Below, one piece after another: positions 6,775 to 13,273 of a DNA stretch of 27,410 nt. The translations under genes were made by a program, and so were the position numbers. This DNA is from a virus. Positions within the stretch are counted from its first letter, which is position 1, and the number at the start of each line of letters is the position of its first letter. The notes beneath the pieces are model-generated. The model was not told where the DNA came from. It did not search any database and saw nothing but the letters and a program-made list of their open reading frames with translations. Where the stretch lies: positions 1 to 27,410 of the IMG/VR virus record IMGVR_UViG_3300008450_000367; one strand, 5' to 3'.

Positions 6775-6844
6775 ATCGGCTCCGCCATCGTGATAGGCAT
6801 GGAGCCTATTCGACGGGGTGTGGCGGAATGGAAAGGAGGCCAGC

Positions 6845-7732
6845 ATGGCCGGTGAATGGATCGCCGTTGACATAGCCCTCGACCAGAAGCCCGAGGTGCA
6901 GGAGTTGATCGACACGACCGGCAGGCCGGTGGAGTCGGTCTGCTTCCTGCTCTGGAAGCTCTGGGGGTGGGCGTCCATGCACTGCGGCGATGGGACGGCC
7001 CGCATGACCCTGGCAAGGCTGGTGAGGACGTGCGGGGGCGACGAGGGGTTTTGGCGAGCCGTGGAGGCCGTCGGGTGGCTGGAGATTGACGAGGCCGGGG
7101 CGACCGTTGCTGTCCCAGGGTGGGATCGCCGGTTCAGCCGGGCGGCCAAGGCAAGGCTCCAACACGCCGACCGTTCCAAGGACTACGAGGAGCGAAATCC
7201 CGGCCGAAAAGCCGGTTCTGGTGGTTCCGGCGCTCCTGCGCCGGACGATCCGGCGCGTGCGCGCCGCAGAGGAGAGGAGAGGAGAGGACAATATCCTCCT
7301 CCTCCGCGCGAGGCTTCGCCCGTCGAAGTCTGGCCGGTGCTCCTGGCGGCCTGGAACGACGGGGCGGGCCAGGCAGCTCGCCGGAAGCCATGGAAGCCCC
7401 TGACGCCACCTCCTGGGGCCGATGGCGTCATCCTGGCCCCTGGATGGCTCGACGCGGCCCTGGACGCCATCAAGGCACTCCCGGCCTGCCGGTATTTCGA
7501 TAGCCCCGTGCCGCTGTCCCAGTTCACACGGGAGGGGTTCGTCCAGAAGGTGCTCGGCGGGCAGTACGACTCGCCGAAGACCGTCCGTGGCGACGGGCCG
7601 GACCGCCCGGCCCCGGTGGTCGATCCCGACTTCGCCAAGGCCCGCGACGCCACCCTGGCCCGCGAGGCCGCCAAGCGCGAGGCCGAACACCGGCGGCTCG
7701 ACCTGGCCGCCACGATCAAGGTGCCAACGTGA
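6845..7732 (+). CDS. Phage replication initiator / replisome organiser-like protein
   Basis: A 295-residue two-domain protein. The N-terminal ~115 residues (EWIAVDIALDQKPEVQEL, then FLLWKLWGWASMH and WLEIDEAGATVAVPGWDRRF) resemble the winged-helix N-terminal domains of phage replisome organisers and O-like proteins. A low-complexity Pro/Arg/Gly linker follows (about 120-160). The C-terminal domain contains PCRYFDSPVPLSQFTREGF, a pattern common at the end of these proteins. AAAGGAGG five bases before ATG 6845 fixes the start; an upstream in-frame start at 6818 is weaker. The linker-coding DNA holds several inverted repeats, as in phages whose origin lies inside the initiator gene. The exact family is not certain. 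Confidence 0.65.
   Translation: MAGEWIAVDIALDQKPEVQELIDTTGRPVESVCFLLWKLWGWASMHCGDGTARMTLARLVRTCGGDEGFWRAVEAVGWLEIDEAGATVAVPGWDRRFSRAAKARLQHADRSKDYEERNPGRKAGSGGSGAPAPDDPARARRRGEERRGQYPPPPREASPVEVWPVLLAAWNDGAGQAARRKPWKPLTPPPGADGVILAPGWLDAALDAIKALPACRYFDSPVPLSQFTREGFVQKVLGGQYDSPKTVRGDGPDRPAPVVDPDFAKARDATLAREAAKREAEHRRLDLAATIKVPT
7200..7310. repeat. Cluster of inverted repeats, candidate replication origin
   Basis: Within the replication gene linker there are consecutive inverted repeats. They are CCGGC/GCCGG (7200-7215), CCGGCGC-TCCT-GCGCCGG (7227-7244), CGGCGCG-TG-CGCGCCG (7251-7266) and GAGGA-CAATA-TCCTC (7284-7298). Three tandem GGAGA units begin at 7271, and the only AT-rich patch nearby (CAATAT) is at 7289. 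Lambda-like phages keep their origin in the initiator gene. The repeats could instead be a by-product of a Gly/Pro/Arg-rich linker. Confidence 0.35.
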
Positions 7733-7929
7733 CGCCCCGCCAGCTCCAGGTGCTCGACGCGATCCGGTGGCTGACGGCCGACCGCGGCTTTCCGCCGACG
7801 CTCCGCGAGGTCGCCGACCGGATCGGCACCATCCCCAACAACGTCCACCAAATCGTCGTCAGGATGCGGCGCGACAAGCTGGTGGAGTGGGACGCCCACA
7901 AAAGCCGGACGCTGCGAGTTGTGTCGTGA
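7729..7929 (+). CDS. LexA-type winged-helix DNA-binding domain, no protease domain
   Basis: A 66-residue protein that matches only the N-terminal DNA-binding domain of LexA. MTPRQLQVLDAIRWL is helix 1, GFPPTLREVADRIGT is the conserved GxPPTxxEIA segment, and NNVHQIVVRMRRDKLVEW leads into the wing. The self-cleaving S24 peptidase half is absent and no remnant follows. GTG 7729 overlaps the stop of the replication gene, and its own stop overlaps the next GTG. It could be a stand-alone repressor that cannot respond to RecA by cleavage, or a replication accessory factor. The domain call is strong, the role inferred. Confidence 0.85.
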   Translation: MTPRQLQVLDAIRWLTADRGFPPTLREVADRIGTIPNNVHQIVVRMRRDKLVEWDAHKSRTLRVVS

Positions 7930-8198
7930 AGTTGTGCAATCGCTGCAACGCCGAGAAGGAGAGCAACGCGATATGCGAAAATTGCGGGTGTCCAGAGTTC
8001 CGAACGGAAACGAGAGAAGTGCAGTTGAGCATCCCGTTCACTACACGTCGCACCCGTCCGGCGTCGAGTGCATCACGGTCGCCGAAGCCTTCAACTTCAA
8101 CGTCGGCAACGCGATCAAGTACCTCTGGCGGGCCGGCCTCAAGAACGACGCGATCGAAGACTTGCGGAAAGCAGCGTGGTACGTCCAACGTGAGATAG
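7926..8198 (+). CDS. Zinc-ribbon ORF overlapping the DUF3310 gene
   Basis: GTG 7926 overlaps the LexA-like stop (GTGA) and opens a frame whose first 30 residues form a convincing zinc ribbon, with cysteines at 4, 7, 17 and 20 (CNRC...CENC). From about residue 35 the frame becomes Ser/Arg/Thr-rich and reads like the shadow of the overlapping DUF3310 frame. Either a short zinc-ribbon protein carries a meaningless tail, or the ribbon is joined to DUF3310 by a -1 shift (frame of 7926 to frame of 7973). The N-terminal part is probably expressed; the C-terminal part is doubtful. Confidence 0.45.
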   Translation: MKLCNRCNAEKESNAICENCGCPEFRTETREVQLSIPFTTRRTRPASSASRSPKPSTSTSATRSSTSGGPASRTTRSKTCGKQRGTSNVR

Positions 8199-8218
8199 AG
8201 CGTAGGGAGCGGTCGTGA
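7973..8218 (+). CDS. DUF3310 family protein (phage nucleotide kinase-like)
   Basis: Residues ~17-77 carry the DUF3310 signature: VEHPVHYTSHPSGVECI, then FNVGNAIKYLWRAGLKND and IEDLRKAAWYVQREIE. This short helical domain is widespread in phages and is often labelled nucleotide kinase, although a catalytic activity is poorly established. ATG 7973 is used; an AAGGAG lies 11 bases upstream, a rather long spacing. That weak start and the zinc-ribbon ORF in the alternate frame leave open an N-terminal extension by frameshifting. The stop overlaps the start of a small membrane protein (GTGA). Confidence 0.82.
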   Translation: MRKLRVSRVPNGNERSAVEHPVHYTSHPSGVECITVAEAFNFNVGNAIKYLWRAGLKNDAIEDLRKAAWYVQREIERRERS

Positions 8219-8349
8219 TACGCGAGTTGCTCATCGACCTAGTGTTCATGCGAGTCGGAATCGTGGCATTGTCTGGCCTCATCTTTTGCACGGGAGTGGT
8301 CGTCGGCATGGCGATAGCGGCCGTGGCGGTTGGAGGGCGAAATGGATAG
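8215..8349 (+). CDS. Short single-span membrane protein
   Basis: A 44-residue frame starting at GTG 8215, coupled by GTGA overlap to the DUF3310 stop and overlapping the next gene by 8 bases. Residues ~13-40 are almost wholly hydrophobic (VGIVALSGLIFCTGVVVGMA), enough for one transmembrane helix. A short charged N-terminus (MIRELLID) precedes it and GGRNG ends it. A holin-like or membrane-anchor role is possible, but no endolysin gene is nearby in this window. Confidence 0.5.
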   Translation: MIRELLIDLVFMRVGIVALSGLIFCTGVVVGMAIAAVAVGGRNG

Positions 8350-8572
8350 CGACACGATCGTGCAACGTCTCCGCGAAAGCGTAACGCAGTGTCGGGCGCT
8401 CGACCGCGCGGCGTTGCTCGAGGAGGCGGCCGCCGAGATTGAGCGGCTGCGGCTCACGGAGGAGGAGCGCCTGGCACTGGAGCGCCTGGTCCCGCAGGCC
8501 GAGACCTATAACCCGCGATGGGCGCAGACGCTCCGCGGCCTGCTGGAGCGGTTGTCTCCGCCAGCGACATGA
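8342..8572 (+). CDS. Small coiled-coil protein of unknown function
   Basis: A 76-residue protein with a probable coiled coil at ~20-48 (LLEEAAAEIERLRLTEEERL). It ends with a helix containing YNPRWAQTLRGLLERL. GGAGG five bases before ATG 8342 supports the start; a TTG start at 8330 is weaker. It lies in the run between DUF3310 and the terminase region. No known family is assigned. Confidence 0.65.
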   Translation: MDSDTIVQRLRESVTQCRALDRAALLEEAAAEIERLRLTEEERLALERLVPQAETYNPRWAQTLRGLLERLSPPAT

Positions 8573-8790
8573 GGGACCAACGTGTCGCAAAAACGACGAA
8601 GCGACGACAAACGCCAGCCCGCACCCGGCTCCGCGCCCTACGGAGTGTTTTCGGGACGGCTGGCAGCCCCCAGGCGCAGCACGGCCCGACAACGGCGGGG
8701 TGGCGATGGGACGGGGGCAGGATCAGCGGCGGCAGGAACTCGTCCGAGACGCGCGGCCTGCTAGAGCGAACCGGAGGACATCATGGGTAG
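8569..8790 (+). CDS. Doubtful small ORF in the gap before the nuclease gene
   Basis: The 210 bp between 8573 and 8782 must hold something in so compact a genome, but no frame is convincing. This frame starts with an ATGA overlap on the preceding stop and runs 73 residues (MRDQRVAKTTKRRQTPAR...) into the next gene. A rival frame, GTG 8582 to 8764 (60 aa, MSQKRRSDDKRQPAPGS), has GAGGG six bases before its start and similar GC-rich third positions. Both are basic and low-complexity. One of them may be real. Confidence 0.25.
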   Translation: MRDQRVAKTTKRRQTPARTRLRALRSVFGTAGSPQAQHGPTTAGWRWDGGRISGGRNSSETRGLLERTGGHHG

Positions 8791-9121
8791 GGCATCACGC
8801 GAGAAGGGAAAAAGGGGCGAGCGCGAAAGTGCCGCGGAGCTGTCATCGCTCCTCGGCGTTCCTGCCCGTCGCGGAGTCCAGTATCACGGCGGGCCCGACT
8901 CGCCGGACGTGGTGATCGACGCGGCCATCCACGTCGAAGCCAAGCGAGTCGAATCGCTGCAGCTCTATCCGGCCGTGAAACAAGCGACGGCCGACGCGCC
9001 GGACGGCAAGGTGCCGATCGTCTGGCACCGACGCAACAACCACAACAGCGTGGTCATCGTGGAAACGTCGCGGCTCGTTGACCTGGCCCGTGCCGTCATG
9101 GCGGCCGTGGAGAATCGCTAG
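8783..9121 (+). CDS. PD-(D/E)XK nuclease, Holliday junction resolvase-like
   Basis: A 112-residue nuclease of the restriction-endonuclease fold. Glu13 (KRGERE), Asp42 (SPDVVID) and the pair Glu52-x-Lys54 (HVEAK) form the expected metal-binding and catalytic set. The basic MGRASREKGKRGERE start and the GGPDSPDVV segment are typical of small phage resolvase-like nucleases. GGAGG five bases before ATG supports the start. The stop codon TAG shares its G with the terminase GTG. It may process branched DNA before packaging; its position next to the large terminase supports that. The fold call is strong, the substrate inferred. Confidence 0.8.
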   Translation: MGRASREKGKRGERESAAELSSLLGVPARRGVQYHGGPDSPDVVIDAAIHVEAKRVESLQLYPAVKQATADAPDGKVPIVWHRRNNHNSVVIVETSRLVDLARAVMAAVENR

Positions 9122-11229
9122 TGGTCGCCAAGAGCAAGGAAGCACTGGAGAACCGCCGCCGGGCCACGCTCGAGCGTGGCCGCGCCACGACGCGACTCGG
9201 TGCGGACATTGGTGCCGTCGGCAACCCGGTGAACCCGGAGCGACGCGAAGCCTGCCGGCTCGACCTGGCCAAGTTCCTCGTGGAGTATTTCCCGCAATCG
9301 ACCGGACTGTCGCCCTTCTCCGCCGACCATCTGCGGGTCATCGGCCGCGTCCAAGACTGCATCCTTCGTGGCGGTCGATTCATCAACGCGGTCTATCGCG
9401 GCTTCGCCAAGTCCACGATCTCGGAAAACTCTCTGATTTGGGCGGTCCTATACGGGCACCGACGATTCGGGGCCATCTTCGCGGCCGAGGCCGACCTGGC
9501 CGCCAAGGCCATTTCGTCCATCAAGCTGGAGTTGGCCGAGAACGATCAACTGGCCGAAGACTTCCCCGAGGTCTGTGTCGCGGTGCGGGCGCTGGAGGGC
9601 AAGCCGCAGCGGTGTCTCTCGCAGACGTGCGGAGGCGAACACACTCATATCCGATGGAACGCCGATTCCATCGTCCTGCCGACCATCGCCGGCAGCGTGG
9701 CCAGCGGTGCGATCATCATGAGCCGCGGCCTGACGGGGTCGATCCTCGGGCTGCGGCACAAGAGCCCAGACGGCAAGCAGAACCGCCCCGACTTCGTGAT
9801 CGTGGACGACCCGCAAACGCGGGAGAGTGCCGCGTCGCCGGTGCAAGTGACGAAGCGGCTCGACATTCTTTCCAAGAGTGTCATGAAACTCGCCGGGCAC
9901 ACGCGGAGCATCGCCTGCGTCATCAACGCGACGGTGATCCAGGTGGACGATATGGTCGATCAACTGCTCGACCAGCGGAAGTATCCGGCCTACCAGGGCG
10001 AGCGAATCCCGATGGTGCGGGCGTGGTCGAAGTCGCACGAGGAACTGTGGCTCAACAAGTACCGCGAGATTCGCAACACGTTCGACAAGTCGGTCGTGGG
10101 CGACCAGGCCCGTGCCCACCGCGACGCCAATGCGTTCTATCTCTCCAACCGCGACGCGATGGACGACGGGTGCGAAGTCTCGTGGGCGAGTTGCTTCGAC
10201 CCAGAGACCGAACACTCCGCGATCCAACACGCCTACAACGCGCTGATTGACGACGGCGAGGAAGTATTCGCGAGCGAGTTCCAGCAGGCGCCGCTCGTCA
10301 ACGATGCCAAGGGGGCGGCGCTCGCAAGCGACGACGTTCGCAGCCGCGTCGTCAACGTGCCGCGGTGGATCGTGCCCAGCGGCATGGACACCGTGACGGC
10401 GTTCGTGGACGTGCAGGAAAAACTCCTCTACTGGGCGGTGGTGGCCTGGGGGCAACAGTTCCGCGGGCACGTCGTCGCCTATGGGACGTACCCTGACCAG
10501 CAGCGGACGTACTACACGCTCCGCGACGCGAGGAAGACGCTCGCGAAAGCCGCCGGCGGCACGGGCATCGAAGCCGCGATCCACGCCGGGCTCGAGCGGG
10601 TGGCGGCGGAGCTGCTCGACCGCGAGATCAGCCGAGAGTCGGACGATGCCGTCCTCCGCGTGGGACAGTTGTTCGTGGACGCCAACTGGGCACAGACCGC
10701 CGGCGTGGTCCGCGACTTCGCCAGACGTAGCCAATGGGGGCCGCGAGTGCTGCCGACGCACGGGCGATTCGTCGGGGCGAGCGGTTCCACGCTGTCCGAC
10801 CGAAAGCCGGACAAAGGCGAGCGGGTGGGGGCCAACTGGCGGACGAGCACGATCCACAAGCAGCGGCACGTCCTCTACGACACCAATTCGTGGAAGACCT
10901 TTTTGGCCGCCCGCATGAAACTCCCGACGCCGGACCCGCTGGCGTTCACGATCCACGCCGGGCATCACGATATGCTCACCGAGCATCTCACCGCGGAGTA
11001 CCCGACGCGGGTGGAAGCCCGTGGCCGGGTCGTGGACGAGTGGCGACTGTTCCCCGGCCGTGACAACCACTGGCTCGACTGCCTCGTGGGGGCCGCAGTC
11101 GCGGCCAGTTACGTCGGCGTATCGGCCGTCGGCGCCAATGGTGCCGCACCGGCCCCGCCGCGGCGGACCATCTCGAAAGAGCAGATGGCCGCCAAGCGCG
11201 CCGAACTTCTCGCCAGACTCGGGCGTTAG
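9121..11229 (+). CDS. Terminase large subunit (GpA-like ATPase and nuclease)
   Basis: Motor and nuclease that cuts concatemeric phage DNA and pumps it into the prohead. The 702-residue protein has an ATPase Walker A-like RGFAKST (93-99) and Walker B DFVIVDDP (224-231). The C-terminal RNase H-like nuclease has three acidic positions: Asp430 (AFVDVQ), Asp520 (LFVDANW) and Asp653 (HWLDCL). FVDVQ...VAWG and NHWLDC are characteristic of the lambda GpA-type nuclease half. GTG 9121 overlaps the previous stop by one base. No recognisable small terminase subunit lies in front of it. The gene begins the structural region. Confidence 0.93.
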   Translation: MVAKSKEALENRRRATLERGRATTRLGADIGAVGNPVNPERREACRLDLAKFLVEYFPQSTGLSPFSADHLRVIGRVQDCILRGGRFINAVYRGFAKSTISENSLIWAVLYGHRRFGAIFAAEADLAAKAISSIKLELAENDQLAEDFPEVCVAVRALEGKPQRCLSQTCGGEHTHIRWNADSIVLPTIAGSVASGAIIMSRGLTGSILGLRHKSPDGKQNRPDFVIVDDPQTRESAASPVQVTKRLDILSKSVMKLAGHTRSIACVINATVIQVDDMVDQLLDQRKYPAYQGERIPMVRAWSKSHEELWLNKYREIRNTFDKSVVGDQARAHRDANAFYLSNRDAMDDGCEVSWASCFDPETEHSAIQHAYNALIDDGEEVFASEFQQAPLVNDAKGAALASDDVRSRVVNVPRWIVPSGMDTVTAFVDVQEKLLYWAVVAWGQQFRGHVVAYGTYPDQQRTYYTLRDARKTLAKAAGGTGIEAAIHAGLERVAAELLDREISRESDDAVLRVGQLFVDANWAQTAGVVRDFARRSQWGPRVLPTHGRFVGASGSTLSDRKPDKGERVGANWRTSTIHKQRHVLYDTNSWKTFLAARMKLPTPDPLAFTIHAGHHDMLTEHLTAEYPTRVEARGRVVDEWRLFPGRDNHWLDCLVGAAVAASYVGVSAVGANGAAPAPPRRTISKEQMAAKRAELLARLGR

Positions 11230-11253
11230 CCCCATTTTCGGGTGGTGGACAAT

Positions 11254-11285
11254 GGTACACTGACGGTAGACGCGGAAGTTCCGCG
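11254..11285 (+). promoter_or_regulatory. Promoter-like box plus leader hairpin before the head genes
   Basis: GGTACACTGACGGTA (11254-11268) contains a -10-like TACACT with a preceding TG in the extended -10 position. Nine bases after TACACT is a near-perfect hairpin CGCGGAA-G-TTCCGCG (11271-11285), then GAGG and ATG 11301. A very similar box and hairpin stand at 24574-24607. No good -35 is visible, so either an activator or a post-transcriptional role is possible. Confidence 0.4.
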
Positions 11286-11300
11286 CGCCGCCGAGGTGCC

Positions 11301-11510
11301 ATGGCCGACAACTCCGACGTTCTGGATGCGATCGCCGCCAACCTGGCGCAGCCCCTCCGTGCGCGAACCGACGCCGGCGAGGTCCAGCAGCACGAACTGG
11401 ACCGCCAGGTCGAGGCCGCCAAGTTCGTGATGCAGAACCGCGTGGCCGCCAAGAGCCCGTGGCTGTCGATGCGGTTCACCCGCCAAGAGTCGCCGGGGGC
11501 CATCGGCTGA
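11301..11510 (+). CDS. Small head-tail joining-type protein (gpW position)
   Basis: A 69-residue, helical, acidic-to-neutral protein (NSDVLDAIAANLAQPLRA, then ELDRQVEAAKFVMQNRVAA). In lambda-like gene order a small protein, gpW, lies between the large terminase and portal genes, and this gene has that place. Sequence alone does not prove gpW identity. ATG 11301 has GAGG five bases upstream, and its stop TGA shares a base with the portal ATG. Confidence 0.55.
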   Translation: MADNSDVLDAIAANLAQPLRARTDAGEVQQHELDRQVEAAKFVMQNRVAAKSPWLSMRFTRQESPGAIG

Positions 11511-13273
11511 TGCCCCGCAAAACCGAAACCAAGGCGGCTCTGCAGGAGCGGGTGACGAAGGCCGAGGCGGCCCTTCGCACCCTCGTGCGGGCCCGCTACG
11601 ACGCGGCCCAGACGACCCCGCTGAATCAGCGGCATTGGTCGATGGCCGACTACTACTCGGCGGATGCGTCCCTGTCGCCCAACGTGCGGCGGATGCTGCG
11701 GGCACGGGCCCGGTACGAGCTGGCGAATAACTCCTACGCGGCCGGCATGGCTTCGACCTGGGCGAACGATCTTGTCGGCACCGGGCCGCGGCTCCAGCTC
11801 GACCTCGGAACCGACGTGGACCCGGCTGCGGTGCGGCGCGTCGAGCTGGCCGTCTTCGATTGGATGGTGAACATCGACCTGGCCCGCAAGTTGCGGATCG
11901 GCAAAATCGCCAAGTTCTCCGACGGCGAAGCCTTCTGCGTCCTGACGAGCAACCGCCGGCTCGCCGGCGTCCAGTTGGACGTGAAGCTGGTCGAGGCCGA
12001 CCAGATTGTCGATCCGCAGGGTGCCCCGAACCCCGGCGAAGTCGATGGGCTGCGGTTCGACGCGGACGGCAACGTCACCGACTACTGGATCACGCGGCAT
12101 CACCCCGGCTCGCTTCGGCCCGGCTGGACGCTGGATGGCCGGTGGGAGAGTGCGGATAGCGTCCTGCACTGGTTCCACGCGACGCGGCCCGGCCAGCATC
12201 GCGGCGTCGGCGAAATCGTTCCGGCCCTCGAGCTGTTCGCCATGCTGCGGCGGTACACGCTCGCGGTCGTGACGGCCGCCGAGACCGCCGCCGACTTCGC
12301 GGCGATCCTCAAGACGACGATGCCGGCCGACGGGGCCGGCGCCGCCGGCATCGACGCATGGGAAACCATGCCCATCGTCCGCGGGATGATGATGAGCGCG
12401 CCGGAGGGATGGGAGCCGTATCAACTCAAGCCGGAGCAACCGACGGGCACCTACGACTCGTTCGTGCGGCGGATTCTGAACGAGATCGCCCGATCGGTGA
12501 ATATGCCGTACATCGTCGCGGCGATGGATTCGTCGTCCGCGAATTACTCGTCCATGCGGGGCGATTACCTCGTCTATCGCAAGCATCAAGCGACCGAGCG
12601 CGGCGACCTCGAGCGGGTGGTGCTCGACCCGCTGCTGAACAAGTGGCTGGACGAGGCCGCGCTGGTGCCCAACCTCATTCCCAACGGCCTGCCGCCGGTT
12701 GCAGAGTGGAATTGGTCTTGGACGTGGGACGGGCACGAGCACGTCGATCCGACGAAGGAGTCGGAAGCCGAAGCGATGCAACTGGCCAGCAACACGGCCA
12801 CGCTCGCGGAAATCTGCTCCAAGCGCGGCAAGAACTGGCAGCAAGTCCTCCGGCAGCGGGCGGTCGAGCGGCAAATGGAAACCGACCTCGGCCTGGTGGC
12901 GGAGCCTGTGTCTGCGGCGGCCGACGAAGACGAGATCATCAACGCCGGCGAGGACGTTCAGGCCGCCGAGGGCTATCGTCCGCCGCAAGCCGCCAGGGCC
13001 GCAGCCCGTCGCGGCCTGGAGCTGCGTCGCGAGTACGGCCGCGGCGGCACCGCGGTAGGCATCGCGCGTGCCCGCGATATCGCCAACGGTCGCGAACTGT
13101 CGCTCGACACGATCGGGCGGATGGTGAGTTTCTTCGCTCGCCATGCGGCCTACAAGAAGAACCACACCGTCGATCCGCCGTCCAACTCTTACATCTCGTG
13201 GCTCCTGTGGGGGGGTGACGCGAGCCGCGCGTGGGCGGAACGAATCTGGAAGCGAGAGGAAGCGAACGCATGA
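11510..13273 (+). CDS. Portal protein, lambda family, with C-terminal extra domain
   Basis: The portal is the dodecameric ring through which DNA enters and leaves the capsid. This 587-residue protein matches lambda-type portals: RYELANNSYAAGMASTWAND near the N-terminus, GTGPRLQ, then VNMPYIVAAMDSSSANYSSM and MRGDYLVYRKH, and WNWSWTWDG before the end of the core (~410). The last ~100 residues form a separate module (GLELRREYGRGGTAVGIARA, ISWLLWGGDASRAW) that standard portals lack. The start is the ATG overlapping the previous stop, and the stop overlaps the protease start (ATGA). The family call is strong. Confidence 0.92.
   Translation: MPRKTETKAALQERVTKAEAALRTLVRARYDAAQTTPLNQRHWSMADYYSADASLSPNVRRMLRARARYELANNSYAAGMASTWANDLVGTGPRLQLDLGTDVDPAAVRRVELAVFDWMVNIDLARKLRIGKIAKFSDGEAFCVLTSNRRLAGVQLDVKLVEADQIVDPQGAPNPGEVDGLRFDADGNVTDYWITRHHPGSLRPGWTLDGRWESADSVLHWFHATRPGQHRGVGEIVPALELFAMLRRYTLAVVTAAETAADFAAILKTTMPADGAGAAGIDAWETMPIVRGMMMSAPEGWEPYQLKPEQPTGTYDSFVRRILNEIARSVNMPYIVAAMDSSSANYSSMRGDYLVYRKHQATERGDLERVVLDPLLNKWLDEAALVPNLIPNGLPPVAEWNWSWTWDGHEHVDPTKESEAEAMQLASNTATLAEICSKRGKNWQQVLRQRAVERQMETDLGLVAEPVSAAADEDEIINAGEDVQAAEGYRPPQAARAAARRGLELRREYGRGGTAVGIARARDIANGRELSLDTIGRMVSFFARHAAYKKNHTVDPPSNSYISWLLWGGDASRAWAERIWKREEANA

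Noticed and set aside
9448-13165. Long minus-strand frames of about 595 and 725 residues
   Set aside because: They are antisense to the terminase, portal and related genes, Arg/His/Pro-rich, and typical of open antisense frames in GC-rich DNA.
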